Shown here: positions 35,330-49,080 of the stretch, one piece after another
How positions within the stretch are numbered: position 1 is the first letter of the stretch
How the letters are laid out: each line of letters opens with the position of its first letter
Assembly: GCA_051453625.1 (NCBI GenBank)
Contig: JBOZIK010000001.1
Coordinates: 73,432,080 to 73,496,079 of the forward strand
Source: Welwitschia mirabilis
Taxonomy: Eukaryota; Gnetophyta; Gnetopsida; Welwitschiales
Length of the DNA: 64,000 nucleotides
Reading direction: 5' to 3'
Notes under the pieces: generated by a model
What the model saw: only the letters and a program-made list of their open reading frames with translations
The model's database searches: none
Told to the model about the DNA's origin: nothing
Position numbers and translations under genes: made by a program

Positions 35330-38300
35330 TAGGAGTTTGAAAATTTGCTAAATTCTGAAATATTTAATATCTTAGTAAATCCATCTATAGGATTTTGATG
35401 AGTTTCAATATAGTCAATATGAAATTGTCCTTCTTCATAATCATGATAATGTAGCAAATAAATGAGTTTCAAAATGTCTAGCTTTCTTCCTAGATATTAG
35501 GTTATTAAAAGTTTTGATAGTAGCTTGATTGTTTAATATATTTTTGAAATACCCACATAAATTTTTAATTCCATGAAGATATTATAGATTGCAATGACTT
35601 CTTTTACTCCTTGGCTAATTGCTCAAAATTTAGCTTCCATTATAGAATGGAACGTTTAATCCTGCTGTTTGCTCATCTTAGTTATAACTGGTTTTTTGAG
35701 GTAGATAATATATCCTATTTTTTATTTCTTGGTAAAAAAGTCTTCTCCCTAATCTGATTCATAGTAAACATGTAAAATATTAGATGATGGACTACACGAG
35801 ATCGTAGTCTCATGTCTTTCTCAAGTAACAACTGCCTTCATATGAATTTTAGTAGGGGACTAGTTGAATTAGAATAATACATTAAAAATCATTTATATGT
35901 TAGACCTTATGTTTGTTCAAATATTATAACTTTTTTAATATCTGATGGAACTGATAAACATCAGCCTTGTTCTAAGAATCATGAAAGAGTTTTATACTAC
36001 GACTTAGTGTAATTAAATAACCTCTCATATTAAGTAAATAGGACTTATCAAGAATGGTATCAAGATATTTCTTTTGAAAAATAGAAATTATTCAATTATC
36101 CTATAGATTTTTCATTCCTAGATAATAAGGAGTACTACTCATTTCTAAAAGTTCAAATTTCTAGAAAAGTATCTTTTGGAACTTCTTATTGATGTTTTTA
36201 TCCTTTTCTATTATTAATGTATCATCCACATGGAATGCCAAACTTATTACTAACACATCTTTGCAGAACATGATAAATAAATTAGAATCATAAATGGAAT
36301 TCTTAAAGCCACTTTAAAATAAGAATTTTGTGAACACCTTGTACAAAGTTTACGGTAATTATTCTAGTCCATATAAAGATTTAGTCAATAAACATACATT
36401 ATTAGAATAAACTTCAAATCCCTTTGGCTACTTCATATAAATTTCAACATTAAGTGTTTTATATAAGAAAGTAAAGTAACATCAATTTAGTACAATTTCC
36501 AAGATGACTATATTGTCAAATGTAAAAGAATATGGAACATCTTCATTTATGCCATTGGAGTAAAGGTTTAAACATAGTTGATTCTTTGAACTTATGAAAA
36601 ACCTTATGCTATGATCGAAGCCTTGTACCAGTGGATGATCCCATCAACGTGAGTTTTAATTATTGATACTCAATAATATCCAACAATATGCTTTACATCT
36701 TTAGGTCATGGAATTATTTCTTTTATACCATGGCTTATCATTCTATTGTATTCATCCTACATAGCTTTCTTCTAATAGGGTTTTATTAATAAAACTTTAG
36801 CAGTGATCAACACAATATTTGCTTTATCATAGGAACACATGAATTTGTTCTTTTCTCTAAGTTGTTAAAGCATTTTATGTATTTTTACCTAATCCTTTTT
36901 ATTTCCCACATTAATATCCATATGTTTATGCTCACTAGCCTTCTATTTTATGGCATAAATTTAATCTATAAACTTGATTTTATAGGATTTCTACTTGCAA
37001 GCTTGAATGATAAGGCCATTCAAGTATTGATTCACATTCCATTCTAGGTAAGTCATCTATTAGTGACATGGATTCTATCTCTTCATTGTTATTGGATGAA
37101 TTCATCATCTCTTCTAGGATGTCCTCACTAGGTCTACTAGTACTAAGTGCCTAATTACTATACTATAGTTAAAAAAAGTTTCATGAGTTAGCTATGATAT
37201 TATGGCCAATAGTGTTATCATTATAGATGATATATCTAAATTCTTCTATCTTATTTATGTCTAGATTATAAATGTGATAGATATTTGAAGTTTTAAAATA
37301 AATAAATAACATTCTAACATTTAACCAAATAAAACACTTATTGACAGGATGCTTATAAATAAAAAACTTACAACCAAAGATCTTCAATTTACTACGGTTC
37401 AGTTTTCAACTATACCATATGCTAAAAAAAGTCTTTTTATTAATACTTCTGGTGGGAAGCCTATTGGAGAGGAATGTGATAGTGTTTAATGCTTTGCCCT
37501 CTCTCTTGATATCCAACCCTTCCTATAAATGTAAATAAGGGGACATCTCTTTTAAAATGTAGTTCTTTGGTTTTGCAACATTATTCTAACATGGTGCGTA
37601 CGGTGCTGTTGTTTGAAGTTTAATGTCTTTCTTAACTAGAAAATCTTGAAACTTCTTTTCCACATACTCACAACCATTATTAGTCCTCATCTAAGTAATC
37701 TTATGTTCAATCATAGTTTGAACATGTTTTTGGAACTCATAAAATTTCTGTGAAATATCAAATTTATGTCTTAATATATAGACCAAGGAGTATCAAGAAT
37801 AATTGCTAATAATAAGCATATAAAACGTGTGATCTCCTCTCATCATATTCTACCCACATGATCTAAGGTTAGAATGTATTAGTTTGAGAGGTCTTGAGCT
37901 TCTTCTGTTAACTAAACTTGGTTGTGTGATGATTATTTGTTTTGCTTTCATATAACACTTATGTTTATGAAAGTTCTTAACGTTACTCAGTCCTCCAACT
38001 ATATAATTGTTTACAGTGATCATTTCTTTATAATAAATATGGCCTGGTATCTTATTTTATATTTTTGTTTATTCAATTTATGTAATTAATATCTTATCTA
38101 ATTGGAACTAGTACATTCTTCTAATAATCAAGGTTATTAAATAATAGTTTCATCCTTAATCACTTCAACCATCTACCCTCCTTGACAACACATAATAGTA
38201 TATTATTTTTAGAGTAGTGACTGAGAGATAAGATTATATTTTAGATCTATTAAATATTAAACATTAGATCATGTTGAAAAATTACTAGAACTTGTAAGTG

Positions 38301-39466
38301 TAATGGTACTAACACCATAGAAAGTTATTAATCCTCATTAGCATTTTGTGCTATTATTCCACTCATTTCTTGGTAATTAGTTAAATATTTTTTATTGTTA
38401 CAAACATATCTAATGTTATCAAAATCTAATTACCAATCAATATAATCATAAAAATAAGTATCTACATTAATATTATTAATGTTATTAGTAACAATATCAT
38501 ATAATACATTCACTTTCTTATCATCAGAGGATTCTTTAGTGTTTTTCTCTTTATTATTACTATTTTTAATTTTTCTCTTTTTCTATTCCAGGAAATAGAT
38601 GATCTTTTTCTTTTAGATGCAGTCGTCATTATATGCCTTGCAATATTCTCTAAAGTTGTGGTCATCTCCTCCATAGTTAAATCACTTCCCTTTAAATTAT
38701 CATTTCATGCTCTATATTTCTAGTATAATTGTTATGAATTAGGTTCTCTTCACTTTTTTCTCTTAACTATATAACATTCCTAATACTATTTTATAAGGTA
38801 TGGGTTAGAGCATCTCTTGAACCTCGACAGTGCATTTGAATGATACACATTTTGAAGATAAGGAATTAAGAAGAAACTGCTTCATATCACATTCATTGAG
38901 GTTCCATTCCTGGTCCAAAATTTGTTTCTTTAGATATGTTAGTTTTTGTACCATTTTTTATAATGGTTGTAATGGATTATATGCCAATATTTCTAGTTCT
39001 CTCATCAAGTTCTGATACTTGCATTATTTCTTACATCATAAATTTCTCTTAATTTATACTACATCTATTTCATAGTTCACTCTTTTGGCACATTAGTTGT
39101 AATTCTTGAATTCATGGTTTGAAAAATCACTAGCTTAACATGACTATTTAAAATCTTTATATCCATATTTGTTGTATCTAGTTTTAATGAAATAAGAAGA
39201 TTAATTCCTTTTGCACTTAAATACATCTCAATAAATTTACTCCAGGTCTAAAAATTTTTTTATCCTTTCATGATTCTATCAAGAACAATGGAAATTTGAA
39301 TCTCATAACTTTGCATTTCTTTTGAAGGTAATAAGAGAACAAGTAATGGACCATATGACTACTCTAATTTTTTTGATTTTTGCTATAGTTCTATTATAAT
39401 CTGTGTCAACTCTTTCACATTATAGCTATAGATGTTACTACTTGTTCTATCATTGTTGAATGCCAT
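35330..39466 (-). pseudogene. Copia gag-pol remnant
   Basis: Gag starts MAFNNDRTSSNIYSYNVKEL at 39466. The integrase core is recognised from MRTNNGCEYVEKKFQDF and APYAPCQNNVAKPKN near 37690-37560, where the family has RTDNGGEF and TPQQNGVAERKN; the catalytic Asp of RTDNG is Asn. The reverse transcriptase gives KSLYGLEQLP-like sequence and FHVDDTLIIEKDK with the catalytic VDD at 36222-36231, then PYYLGMKNL. RNase H gives MSKQQD and MEAKF, then the C-terminal TKILNISEFSKF. Stops and frameshifts occur throughout. Confidence 0.8.
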
Positions 39467-39528
39467 CTTTTAATTTCAAAGAATTTTTACTAGCATCCTA
39501 GATCTTAGTAGGTTAGCTTTACTATCAT

Positions 39529-39641
39529 GTAAGTGAATTATCACTTTATAATGAATTAGAAATATTCTAGCTATTTAAATAGATGAAAAGTCACTAGTAA
39601 ACAGACATATCATTACATAAATAATTAGCTATATGCTAACA
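39529..39641 (-). repeat. 5' LTR of the copia element
   Basis: On the minus strand it begins TGTTAGCATATAGC and ends TTCACTTACA. At 113 bp it is short for a protein-coding copia element. Confidence 0.8.
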
Positions 39642-40250
39642 AATAATGATAATACTATGATTATTTTATACACAAGATTAAAATATTATTTAAATAAATA
39701 TAAAATTAAAAATAAAGTATTATTTCATGTTAGAAAATCATGTTGATTTTGTATATGTAAAATTTTATTTAGTGATTAAAGTCAATTCATATTGTAATTA
39801 GCTTTATCTAGTCAATACCAATAACATTTGTTTCTTAGTAAACATAGTAATAACGTTCCTTTTAATAATAGATGCTAGAAATATTTATGATATCATAAAG
39901 AAATGATTTTGAAAATGTACTTTATTTTAAAAAATAAAAACAATTCATTTTTATCCTCTTATTGTATATTTTCACAACAAAGACAAGAATTTATGGGGGC
40001 TACTAATAATGGCGTTAATAAAATTTCATAACTAAGATTAAAAATATATAATTGAAAGTAAAACTAAAACTAAATTTTTACTATGTCTAAAGACCCAAAA
40101 AATCTATTAGATAGAGGAAATGTTCATGTAGTGAAATACAAATATATATTTAATAAATTAGCCAACAATCACTAGATGCAACATGAAAAAATCAAAGAGA
40201 TTTCTTGTAAGAGTATTAAAATTTTTCTTATAAGTTTTGTAGCAACACAA

Positions 40251-40276
40251 NNNNNNNNNNNNNNNNNNNNNNNNNN
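40251..40276. other. Assembly gap (26 N)
   Basis: Short N run between AT-rich sequence and the first copy of the 40.3-kb direct repeat. Confidence 0.99.
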
Positions 40277-40770
40277 AGGACTTCTAGATTATAGAATTTG
40301 CATGCTTGCTCTTATTTGGGCATGCTATTCCATCTTCCACTTTCGATTTTGAGGTAATGTGAACTTAATCAAACTTTATTAATAAGGTTGCGTGTATTGA
40401 ATGGGATTTTTGCTTTGAGATAGTGGATTGGTAAATCAATTTAATTATAGTGAATATGCTCAAAATAAAGCTTCCTCTTATTTTATACATTTGTCCATAA
40501 TTTTATTAGGACATGCTTCTTTATGAAACTATAAAGCTTACTATAATTGGTTTGGACATTCTCTAAAGAAATATCCCTTTTTTTAATTAGGACATGTTGT
40601 TCAGCTTCAAGGGCTCTTAGATTACATAATATGCATGTTCGCTCTTCTCTGGGCATGCTATTCCATCTTCCACTTTTGATTCTGAAACAATGTAAACTTA
40701 GTTAAACTTTACTAATAAGGATGCACATCTTCATTAGGATTTTTGCTCTGAGATAGTGGATTAGTGAACC
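40277..40770 (+). repeat. Direct repeat of about 165 bp, two copies 0.32 kb apart
   Basis: Copies at about 40277-40445 and 40599-40770 share GGGCATGCTATTCCATCTTC, CACTTT(C/T)GATT, AAACTTTA(T/C)TAATAAGG and TTTTTGCT(T/C)TGAGATAGTGG. The left copy starts at a gap, so further copies may be hidden. Confidence 0.85.
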
Positions 40771-40828
40771 AAACTATGAAGATCATTTATAGATAATCAT
40801 CTTTATAGATCAAAAAATAAATTTAATA

Positions 40829-41065
40829 TATAATAGTCAGAACTAATCTTTATTTAAAGTATTAGATATTAGATTCATAACCTCCACTTAGAAAAATTAA
40901 AAATAATGCTATTTAATCATAATTTATTATATTATAATACAAAGAAATAATATTATATGGGAATAACCTTTATTTAAAGAACTATGTATTAGATTCATCA
41001 CTAATACTTTAAAAAATTTAATAATACTTATTGTTGAATAATCATATATTACATCATTATTAATG
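40829..41065 (+). repeat. Imperfect tandem repeat of about 110-130 bp
   Basis: Two units share CTTTATTTAAAG, TATTAGATTCAT, a run of A and T, and TAATCATA. They are diverged and AT-rich, so the boundaries are approximate. Confidence 0.55.
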
Positions 41066-41610
41066 TGGATTCTCTTCGTTAGGCTTGGAAGAGACAACAA
41101 TGCCTAATTTTCAAGGTGAGGTTGTGAACTTATTTTTTAGGATGGTTAGAGAATTTTTCCCTTAAGGTATAAATTAAATAAGGAAGAGGGTTAGAGTAAT
41201 GAACAATGCCTAGCTAGTAGATCCTTACCAAAAACAGAATGAATAAACAAAGTAGGAAAAAAGGGTAAGGGTAGAGGTAGAAAAAAGAAAGGACTCCCAC
41301 AAGAAAGGATGTATCCTCTTGATTATTCCAAGCTCTTCCAAAGATAGAGAAACTTGAGTAGGTTTTCTCTATGGGATTAGAGGATCCTAACAGGTCTTCT
41401 CTCAGGGACTAGTCTGTGAGATAGGGTGAGGTTCGAATAGGAAGGCAACATACACCTGGGGTAAGATCTTCCTTTGAGGGATAAATGGTATAGATTCCTC
41501 TTCAATAAAAGATGTTACCTTGAATTAAGTCCTCAATTCGCTATCTCTAAGGTACTCTTAGATACAAGTCTCATGATGTAAAGGAGAAGCTTTCTTTATT
41601 ACTAGTACAA
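41066..41610. other. No recognised gene
   Basis: Less AT-rich than its surroundings, with several purine-rich stretches. No protein motif or repeat partner was found in this window. Confidence 0.45.
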
Positions 41611-41616
41611 TATGAA

Positions 41617-43228
41617 TAATATATTTTATGGATAATTATGTGTTAAAAAACATAGAATTAATATTTATTTTACATAAATAATAGCAATTATCTTTCATAT
41701 TGAGGCATTACTTTATAATTATAATTTAGGATTACACATTGATTATAGTACTTAACAATTAAGGAAAATAGTATTACATGTTATAAGTTTATGTGCACTT
41801 AAAGGATATTGACAAGTATCACAACAATTAGTAATGAAGAATATCATGGAAAGAAAGGAAAAAAAACTCCTTACATGCAAATACCACATGGCAAGTGGAG
41901 GTAAAATTTATTCCAACTTCCTTAAATTCACACATAACGTGTGATAATGTACTTTCTTAATATAAGAGGAGTTGGTATTCATTCTTGTATAAGTGTCCTC
42001 CCTCTAAGTACCTAAAGAATAGTATAAAAATAACCTAGATCCAATGTTATAGGATCTTTAACACACCTTGCATNNNNNNNNNNNNNNNNNNNNNNNNNNN
42101 NNNNNNNNNNNNNNNNNNNNNNNNNNNNNNNNNNNNNNNNNNNNNNNNNNNNNNNNNNNNNNNNNNNNNNNNNNNNNNNNNNNNNNNNNNNNNNNNNNNN
42201 NNNNNNNNNNNNNNNNNNNNNNNNNNNNNNNNNNNNNNNNNNNNNNNNNNNNNNNNNNNNNNNNNNNNNNNNNNNNNNNNNNNNNNNNNNNNNNNNNNNN
42301 NNNNNNNNNNNNNNNNNNNNNNNNNNNNNNNNNNNNNNNNNNNNNNNNNNNNNNNNNNNNNNNNNNNNNNNNNNNNNNNNNNNNNNNNNNNNNNNNNNNN
42401 NNNNNNNNNNNNNNNNNNNNNNNNNNNNNNNNNNNNNNNNNNNNNNNNNNNNNNNNNNNNNNNNNNNNNNNNNNNNNNNNNNNNNNNNNNNNNNNNNNNN
42501 NNNNNNNNNNNNNNNNNNNNNNNNNNNNNNNNNNNNNNNNNNNNNNNNNNNNNNNNNNNNNNNNNNNNNNNNNNNNNNNNNNNNNNNNNNNNNNNNNNNN
42601 NNNNNNNNNNNNNNNNNNNNNNNNNNNNNNNNNNNNNNNNNNNNNNNNNNNNNNNNNNNNNNNNNNNNNNNNNNNNNNNNNNNNNNNNNNNNNNNNNNNN
42701 NNNNNNNNTATCATCAGTTTATTTATCATTGTATAAGCATTATATTTCTAAAAATAATATGATTGTATTAATATTTTATTTTATCATTTATTACATATTG
42801 TAGATATGAAAAGTTATCTTTTAGAATGATATTTTACTTTGTTTACATGCTCAAAAGTATTGTGACTAATACATTTCTTGAAAAAGTAATAATTTTATCT
42901 TATCTTACTCCTATATCTATTACTAAGTATTAGAATATTATAGTGCTTAGAAATAAGAGCTATCCAACATTGTTTTACTATTGTTCTTACATTACATAAC
43001 CCCCTAATATTATATTTTATATGCATAACTAGTTAGGTAAATTAAACAAGTACTTCTAATAACTAATCTTAACAAGTCTTGTAGAGATATTAGTTTCTAC
43101 AAAAAAGTGATTTTTAGTGACATAAATTATAGAGATAGATAAAGACGTTATACTTAAAAGTAAACTAGGTCCTTTAAGGCCTTCCCTTAAATAAAATATA
43201 TTTATGATTATTCTATGAGATTAAGGTT
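41617..43228 (+). repeat. Long dispersed repeat, copy A (contains a gap)
   Basis: Matches 53272-54341 in the same orientation over its whole visible length, for example ACATAAATAATAGCAATTAT, AGTGTCCTCCCTCTAA and TATTTATCATTGTATAAGCA. The 635-N gap at 42074-42708 corresponds to only about 90 bp in copy B, so it is either over-long or holds an insertion. Confidence 0.9.
42074..42708. other. Assembly gap (635 N)
   Basis: Lies inside long repeat copy A. Confidence 0.99.
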
Positions 43229-46200
43229 TGATGCTAGAAGGAGGATCAATATTTAAGTTATCTAGGCCATCTTGGAGTCCATCTAGGATAGTTTAACATT
43301 TTTCTAGTTGCTATTTGCTATTTATTTAAAAACGATTATCACTAGTATACTTTTGAATAGGATATTTTTGTTGTAGGATAAGGCCATCTTTAAGTAAATG
43401 AATAGATACCTATGCCGCCACAAAAGATTTAGAAACATTAATGAAGTTGTATTGAGCTACAAAGAAAAACGGACCTATTGATAATGGCACAAATCTAAAA
43501 GTATTGAAGGGCTATATTGAAAAGAGGATGAATATTTTAATTTAGCTCATTTATAAGTAAATCATAATACTTTGTAGCTCCTCAGTCATAGAAACTTCTA
43601 ATAAAATTCAAAATATAAATACTTTTAACATTTCTATCTTTAAGGATAAAAAGACTAAAGGGCCAAAAGTGTATGAGTACTGCTATGAGAATAACCATTA
43701 GTCCATAAAATCTCCATAGATGTAAGGATTTATTAAATGGCTAGATATTAATGAGATTAATTATAATCCAAAAAAATCCCCTTATGTAAGAAAAAAAACC
43801 TTACCCATGCTAGCTTAGAAAATGAGTGAATAGGAAAAAAAACTCAATTCAAAAATTTATGCCATCCCAAAGATAGCAGTAATATGATTACTTTAGAAAT
43901 TGAAGGAATAGGGAGTTTAGTAGTCAAAATTTTAAAAAACCTATTATTATCATAGATTAACCTCAACTAAAACTAAGAGATTCTAGATGCAAACAATTGC
44001 TACTAGATTAGGAAAAACTTTTGGTAATGCTTCGTTACCTAAGAAAAGAGACAAAGTAGTGGAAAATGAAAAAGTAAAAGAGAAGAAATTAAAAAGAGAG
44101 TAAACGATATATTACCTCTTACAATGAGAAGTAAAATGATAGGAAACCCTTCAAAGAAGAAGTAAAGAGATTGAAAATATTTTACTAAAGCCTTAAAAGA
44201 TACTTCTATCTCTCTAATTAAAATGCTGAAAGATATTCTTCTTTACTAGAAATAAATGAGAACTCTTTGTAGGAAGGAAAAGAATAAGAATAAGAGAAAT
44301 AAAATAAGAGCAGATAATAAAAAATCAAAAATTGGGATGACTAAGAATGACCAAGTATCATAAGCTTTTACATAGAACTCATAAGAAAACAAATTGAAAG
44401 TTCTAATGGCTCTGGGATATTAGTGATGAATATTAAAGAATATATTATTCCTTGATTAAAAGATGAGGTTTAATGGTTATCATCTAGAAGTTTATATCAA
44501 AGGAGAATATAAAAATTGAAGTAAACTTTGTCTAAAAATGAAAAATAGTAGAGAAGAATGTGAGTAATATCCATTTGTATTAAGCAAATTTAAAGAGGAA
44601 TGTAACAACCACAAAGAAATAAATTTATCATCTCCATTAGAGGAGGTTAAAAGTAATAAATCGGAATAGGAAAGATGAATTAAATGAATATACCTTAGAG
44701 GAGATAAAAGATAAGTCCCATAACAACCAATAATTTACTCCATAAATTTGAAAATAATGAGTTAGAAATGATGGCAAAAGATTTCTACAAGTGTCAACTA
44801 AAACATTGACAAATAAGAAAACTTAAAAGAATGATATTGAGAAATAATTTTAAACACTTAAAAAATGTTCCAAAATTATTTATGCATTAAGATAAATAAG
44901 ATATTTAAAAGAGATAATTGTAGTATGTTAAAATATCTGATTTATAAAATCATGAAAATATTAGAAGTTATAGACATAAAATTAAAACATCTAATTGAAG
45001 TAAGTATTTTTGATGACATAGGTAAAAATAAAATAGAAGAATTATTTTCAAAAAAAAAAAAAAAAAGATGAAAGAAGTAAGATATGCCTATCTTGGATAA
45101 AAATAAATAAAGTCTATTAATGAAAAATTTAAAAAAAATAATATGAATAAAAACATAAAAATTTATCTTAACGTATTTTAATAGGCATATCTAAATAAAG
45201 AGATCTTAAATAAAAATAAAATAAAAATTAGTAGCCATATTCTGATTCAACATCATAAGTGTTTTAACGTTGAGCTTTATCTTTTATATTTCAAGTTTTT
45301 GAGACATGTTACTTTAGTTTACTTAATTTTTTTCAAACCATATGTTACACTCTAAATAAATTTTACACTAATTTGATAGGTTTACTTTAAAATAACTTAA
45401 GTAAAGTTTAGCTTATATTAGAACTCATACGAATGCAATATAGAATATATTAAGGGTCATATTCTATTGAATCCATAATTTTGATGAAAAAGAAAAATCA
45501 TTACTCAAAACATGTGAGTCTCTAAATGGTAATTAGAATAATCTAGTTCACCTCTATTGCCAACTAGCTATTTAACTAGTGGAAAACATAACATTATGGG
45601 TTATGTGATTATTTTTATATCAACTACATGTTTAGTCTAACTCTAAGATTTATGCACCATGTGTCAATAGCTTTTATATTCAACTATAAGGCTAAACCCA
45701 AAATCAAATAAGTACATTGTCCTGCCCCAAGTACACTAAGGCAAATATTCCCAAGAGAGGGGCCTTTGGTAGTGTAATATTAGAGCTGTGGAAACTCCAC
45801 TAAAGGGTTAGATAGTCAGGATCTAGTCTGAAGTTAGACTTATAGGTTTCTGCTCTTTCAATAGTGGTTGGATTTTTCTTAATGTATTTTTAAGTGTTTC
45901 TACACACTACTAATGGATAAAAGAAATAAAAATTACACAAGGATAATCATGCTTTAGTTGTCATTTGATGCATGATTAGTAACAAATGTTTTTATTAGAT
46001 ATATGTAGTTCATCTTAAGCCTTCACTTAATTTTTTTTAAAAAAAAAAGAAGGAGAGAGATAGAAAACAGCGGGGGAGGAGGGGAAAAGAAGGTGGGGGA
46101 AAGAGAGAACATACTCTAATAATCCTTTCATGTGTATATATTCATTCCCTCATTCATGATGCACATGTTGTTGAGTTATAGGCTAAATTTTTACAATTTC

Positions 46201-46580
46201 TTATAAACTAGATTTGTATGATATACATTAGTTGTCATAGGAAGTCGAAACTAAACTACAATCTAAGACTTAGGATTTGATCATTAAATTTCATTTAAAG
46301 AATTATTCAGAAATCTTTAATCTTACTAGAAGGACTAGTGGATTGATGATTATGGCTCTTAATATCTAACTTATTTCATTCTTATTTACTAAATTGTTGA
46401 CAAGTTAGTTATTGAAATAACATAATAGTTAGTATTTTACATAGTGAGTAAATTAATTCATATCTTATGTTATACAAATTATTTCAAGAAGGTAAATCCA
46501 TTTATAATATCATTTACTAAAATATCTTTTTAATATTGAATTGGATGTGTTCCTTTGGCTTTGGCTATTAATGTAACCTA
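43229..46580. other. A-rich sequence without recognised genes
   Basis: The plus strand is purine- and A-rich from about 43400 to 45070, with a long A run at 45050-45066. Short Lys/Glu-rich frames occur, but none matches a known domain. A G-rich segment lies at about 46068-46106. Confidence 0.45.
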
Positions 46581-46584
46581 AATA

Positions 46585-46595
46585 AAGTATTTTAA

Positions 46596-46660
<65 letters not shown>

Positions 46661-46671
46661 AAGTATTTTAA

Positions 46672-46751
<80 letters not shown>
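46585..46751. repeat. (TACATA)n microsatellite, duplicated, with CA and TA tails
   Basis: Two TACATA arrays are each preceded by AAAGTATTTTAAA and followed by short (CA)n and (TA)n runs. The open frame across it is only the repeat. Confidence 0.95.
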
Positions 46752-48454
46752 TAAAAAATATATAAATAATAATAATAAATCAAACCCATTCTAAAATATG
46801 TTTTACAATGGTTTTGAAATAAAATGAGACTACTATTGAGGTATAAGGAAATGAATGATCTTTGGAAACCAAACATACTTTTAGGATATTTAATGATGAA
46901 AGGCTTGGATTTGTACATGAACATTCTATAATTATAAGAGCAAATTGACTTTATATATAGGCTTTGGTATTAAAATTTGAGCTTTTGTAATATCCAATAT
47001 TTATAATCAACTTTTGCAAATAACACTACTTTAATTAAAATAAAATATATAAGAGGAAATCAAAATGTACATGATTTGTCTTAATTCAATGAGTAAGCAT
47101 TCCAAGAAAATAAATTAATTAATGTATTTTTCAAGGTTTATGCCTTAGAAAATGTTTACATCAAATTTAATTTAATCTTCATAAAAACTCAAAGCTGAAT
47201 AGTTGCATCAAGACTTTCAATGTCCAAGATTCTAAATAATTTTTAATGTTTTAAAGACTCAACTAGTTTAATTATTGCATGCATTTATTTTTGATTTCCA
47301 GTGTTATAATTTTACCATGAAAAATTTTATGCTATAATTCCTCAAATTTCATAGTAGTTATAATATTACCTTTGTTAAAAATTCTTAATGATTTAATTAT
47401 GATTCTTTAGAGGTTAAATTATTCTAATTCTTACACTATTATCTATTTAAACTGGATGTTTTGAAAATTCCTTATTATGTGATTTATTTTAGATTACATA
47501 TGAAGAATTGTTATTTATTATTATGATATTAATGCACCTAGTGGCTTAGTAAGGAATTGAATAAGGGGGTTATAAAATCCCTACCACTTTCACCACTTGA
47601 CTACCCTTATTTATGATGGTGTCTTTTCATATTCTCATATCCTTTTATATTCCACATCCTCAGCTATAAACAAGATCCTCTTCTCCTCTTATGTTGTATC
47701 TTGAGAATCTTTCACTACTAAACTTTGGAGCTTGGATAAGCCTTGGAACCTTAGAGCCTTGGAATCTTCAGAAGTTCTCAAATCTTCATTTTAATTTGGA
47801 TATGGTTTTATGGTCTTCATTTCATTCTTATATGGTTCTTGGTTTTACATTTATTTTCTTACATGATTCTTATCTTTTGCATCTTGAATAGTCTTTATAT
47901 TTAAATGATTTCAGTACTCGTGTAATTCTTGTTAAGTTGTTCTTGCATATTAATGAAGTTTACATTTAGACTACATACTCCTCATGTTAGTATTATCTTA
48001 GATACCTTGTAGTACAACCCTTTCCATATTGTCTAAGTCTTATGACAAGTTGTTTATTTGACTTATTTTGATTATTGATCTTAGCTGATGATTTTTAAAT
48101 AAGAAACCTAAAACTAGATAGGATAATTAGTTGTTTGAACTTCAAGGAGTGATACTCTCTGAAGGAATTTTAAGGCCATGGGATCAAACTTCTAGGATAA
48201 ATAGGAAAAATGTGACCAATTTACCATTTATCTCTCTTAGATTGTGTGCAACTGGATTATTAGAATCTATTATGGATTGATTTGTTCATCTTTGTAAGTT
48301 GTAATCTATTATATCTTATGGTTGACTTTTGAGATATGATGTCAATATGATAGTTATGTTATCTTGAAAATAAAGGAGTATTTATTTTCTCTTGTATTTA
48401 AACATTATGTGAGTTATTTATCTTCTTTACCTTCAAAACTTACTTAAGGATGTA
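46752..48454. other. No recognised gene; possible LTR-like promoter near 47650
   Basis: AT-rich. GCTATAAACAAGATCC followed by a CT-rich stretch near 47663-47690 resembles a TATA and start-site region of a plant LTR, but no boundaries or partner copy were found. Confidence 0.3.
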
Positions 48455-49080
48455 NNNNNNNNNNNNNNNNNNNNNNNNNNNNNNNNNNNNNNNNNNNNNN
48501 NNNNNNNNNNNNNNNNNNNNNNNNNNNNNNNNNNNNNNNNNNNNNNNNNNNNNNNNNNNNNNNNNNNNNNNNNNNNNNNNNNNNNNNNNNNNNNNNNNNN
48601 NNNNNNNNNNNNNNNNNNNNNNNNNNNNNNNNNNNNNNNNNNNNNNNNNNNNNNNNNNNNNNNNNNNNNNNNNNNNNNNNNNNNNNNNNNNNNNNNNNNN
48701 NNNNNNNNNNNNNNNNNNNNNNNNNNNNNNNNNNNNNNNNNNNNNNNNNNNNNNNNNNNNNNNNNNNNNNNNNNNNNNNNNNNNNNNNNNNNNNNNNNNN
48801 NNNNNNNNNNNNNNNNNNNNNNNNNNNNNNNNNNNNNNNNNNNNNNNNNNNNNNNNNNNNNNNNNNNNNNNNNNNNNNNNNNNNNNNNNNNNNNNNNNNN
48901 NNNNNNNNNNNNNNNNNNNNNNNNNNNNNNNNNNNNNNNNNNNNNNNNNNNNNNNNNNNNNNNNNNNNNNNNNNNNNNNNNNNNNNNNNNNNNNNNNNNN
49001 NNNNNNNNNNNNNNNNNNNNNNNNNNNNNNNNNNNNNNNNNNNNNNNNNNNNNNNNNNNNNNNNNNNNNNNNNNNNNNNN
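48455..49080. other. Assembly gap (626 N)
   Basis: The flanks do not resemble each other. Confidence 0.99.

Larger units (their letters stand above)
35190..39641 (-). mobile_element. Ty1/copia retrotransposon, structurally complete but decayed
   Basis: Two LTRs of about 113 bp (35190-35302 and 39529-39641) bound a 4.2-kb interior on the minus strand: primer-site-like TGATAGTAAAGCTAACC beside the 5' LTR, gag from an ATG at 39466, integrase (about 37900-37540), reverse transcriptase (about 36470-36000), RNase H (about 35740-35340), and a polypurine tract AAGGAGGGGAG beside the 3' LTR. AATAA flanks both ends (35185-35189 and 39642-39646) as a 5-bp target duplication. The LTRs agree at roughly 80% by hand count, so the insertion is old. 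Confidence 0.85.

Noticed and set aside
46510-46731. Minus-strand frame of 73 codons with VYVYVY and ICICIC repeats
   Set aside because: Pure translation of the TACATA microsatellite.
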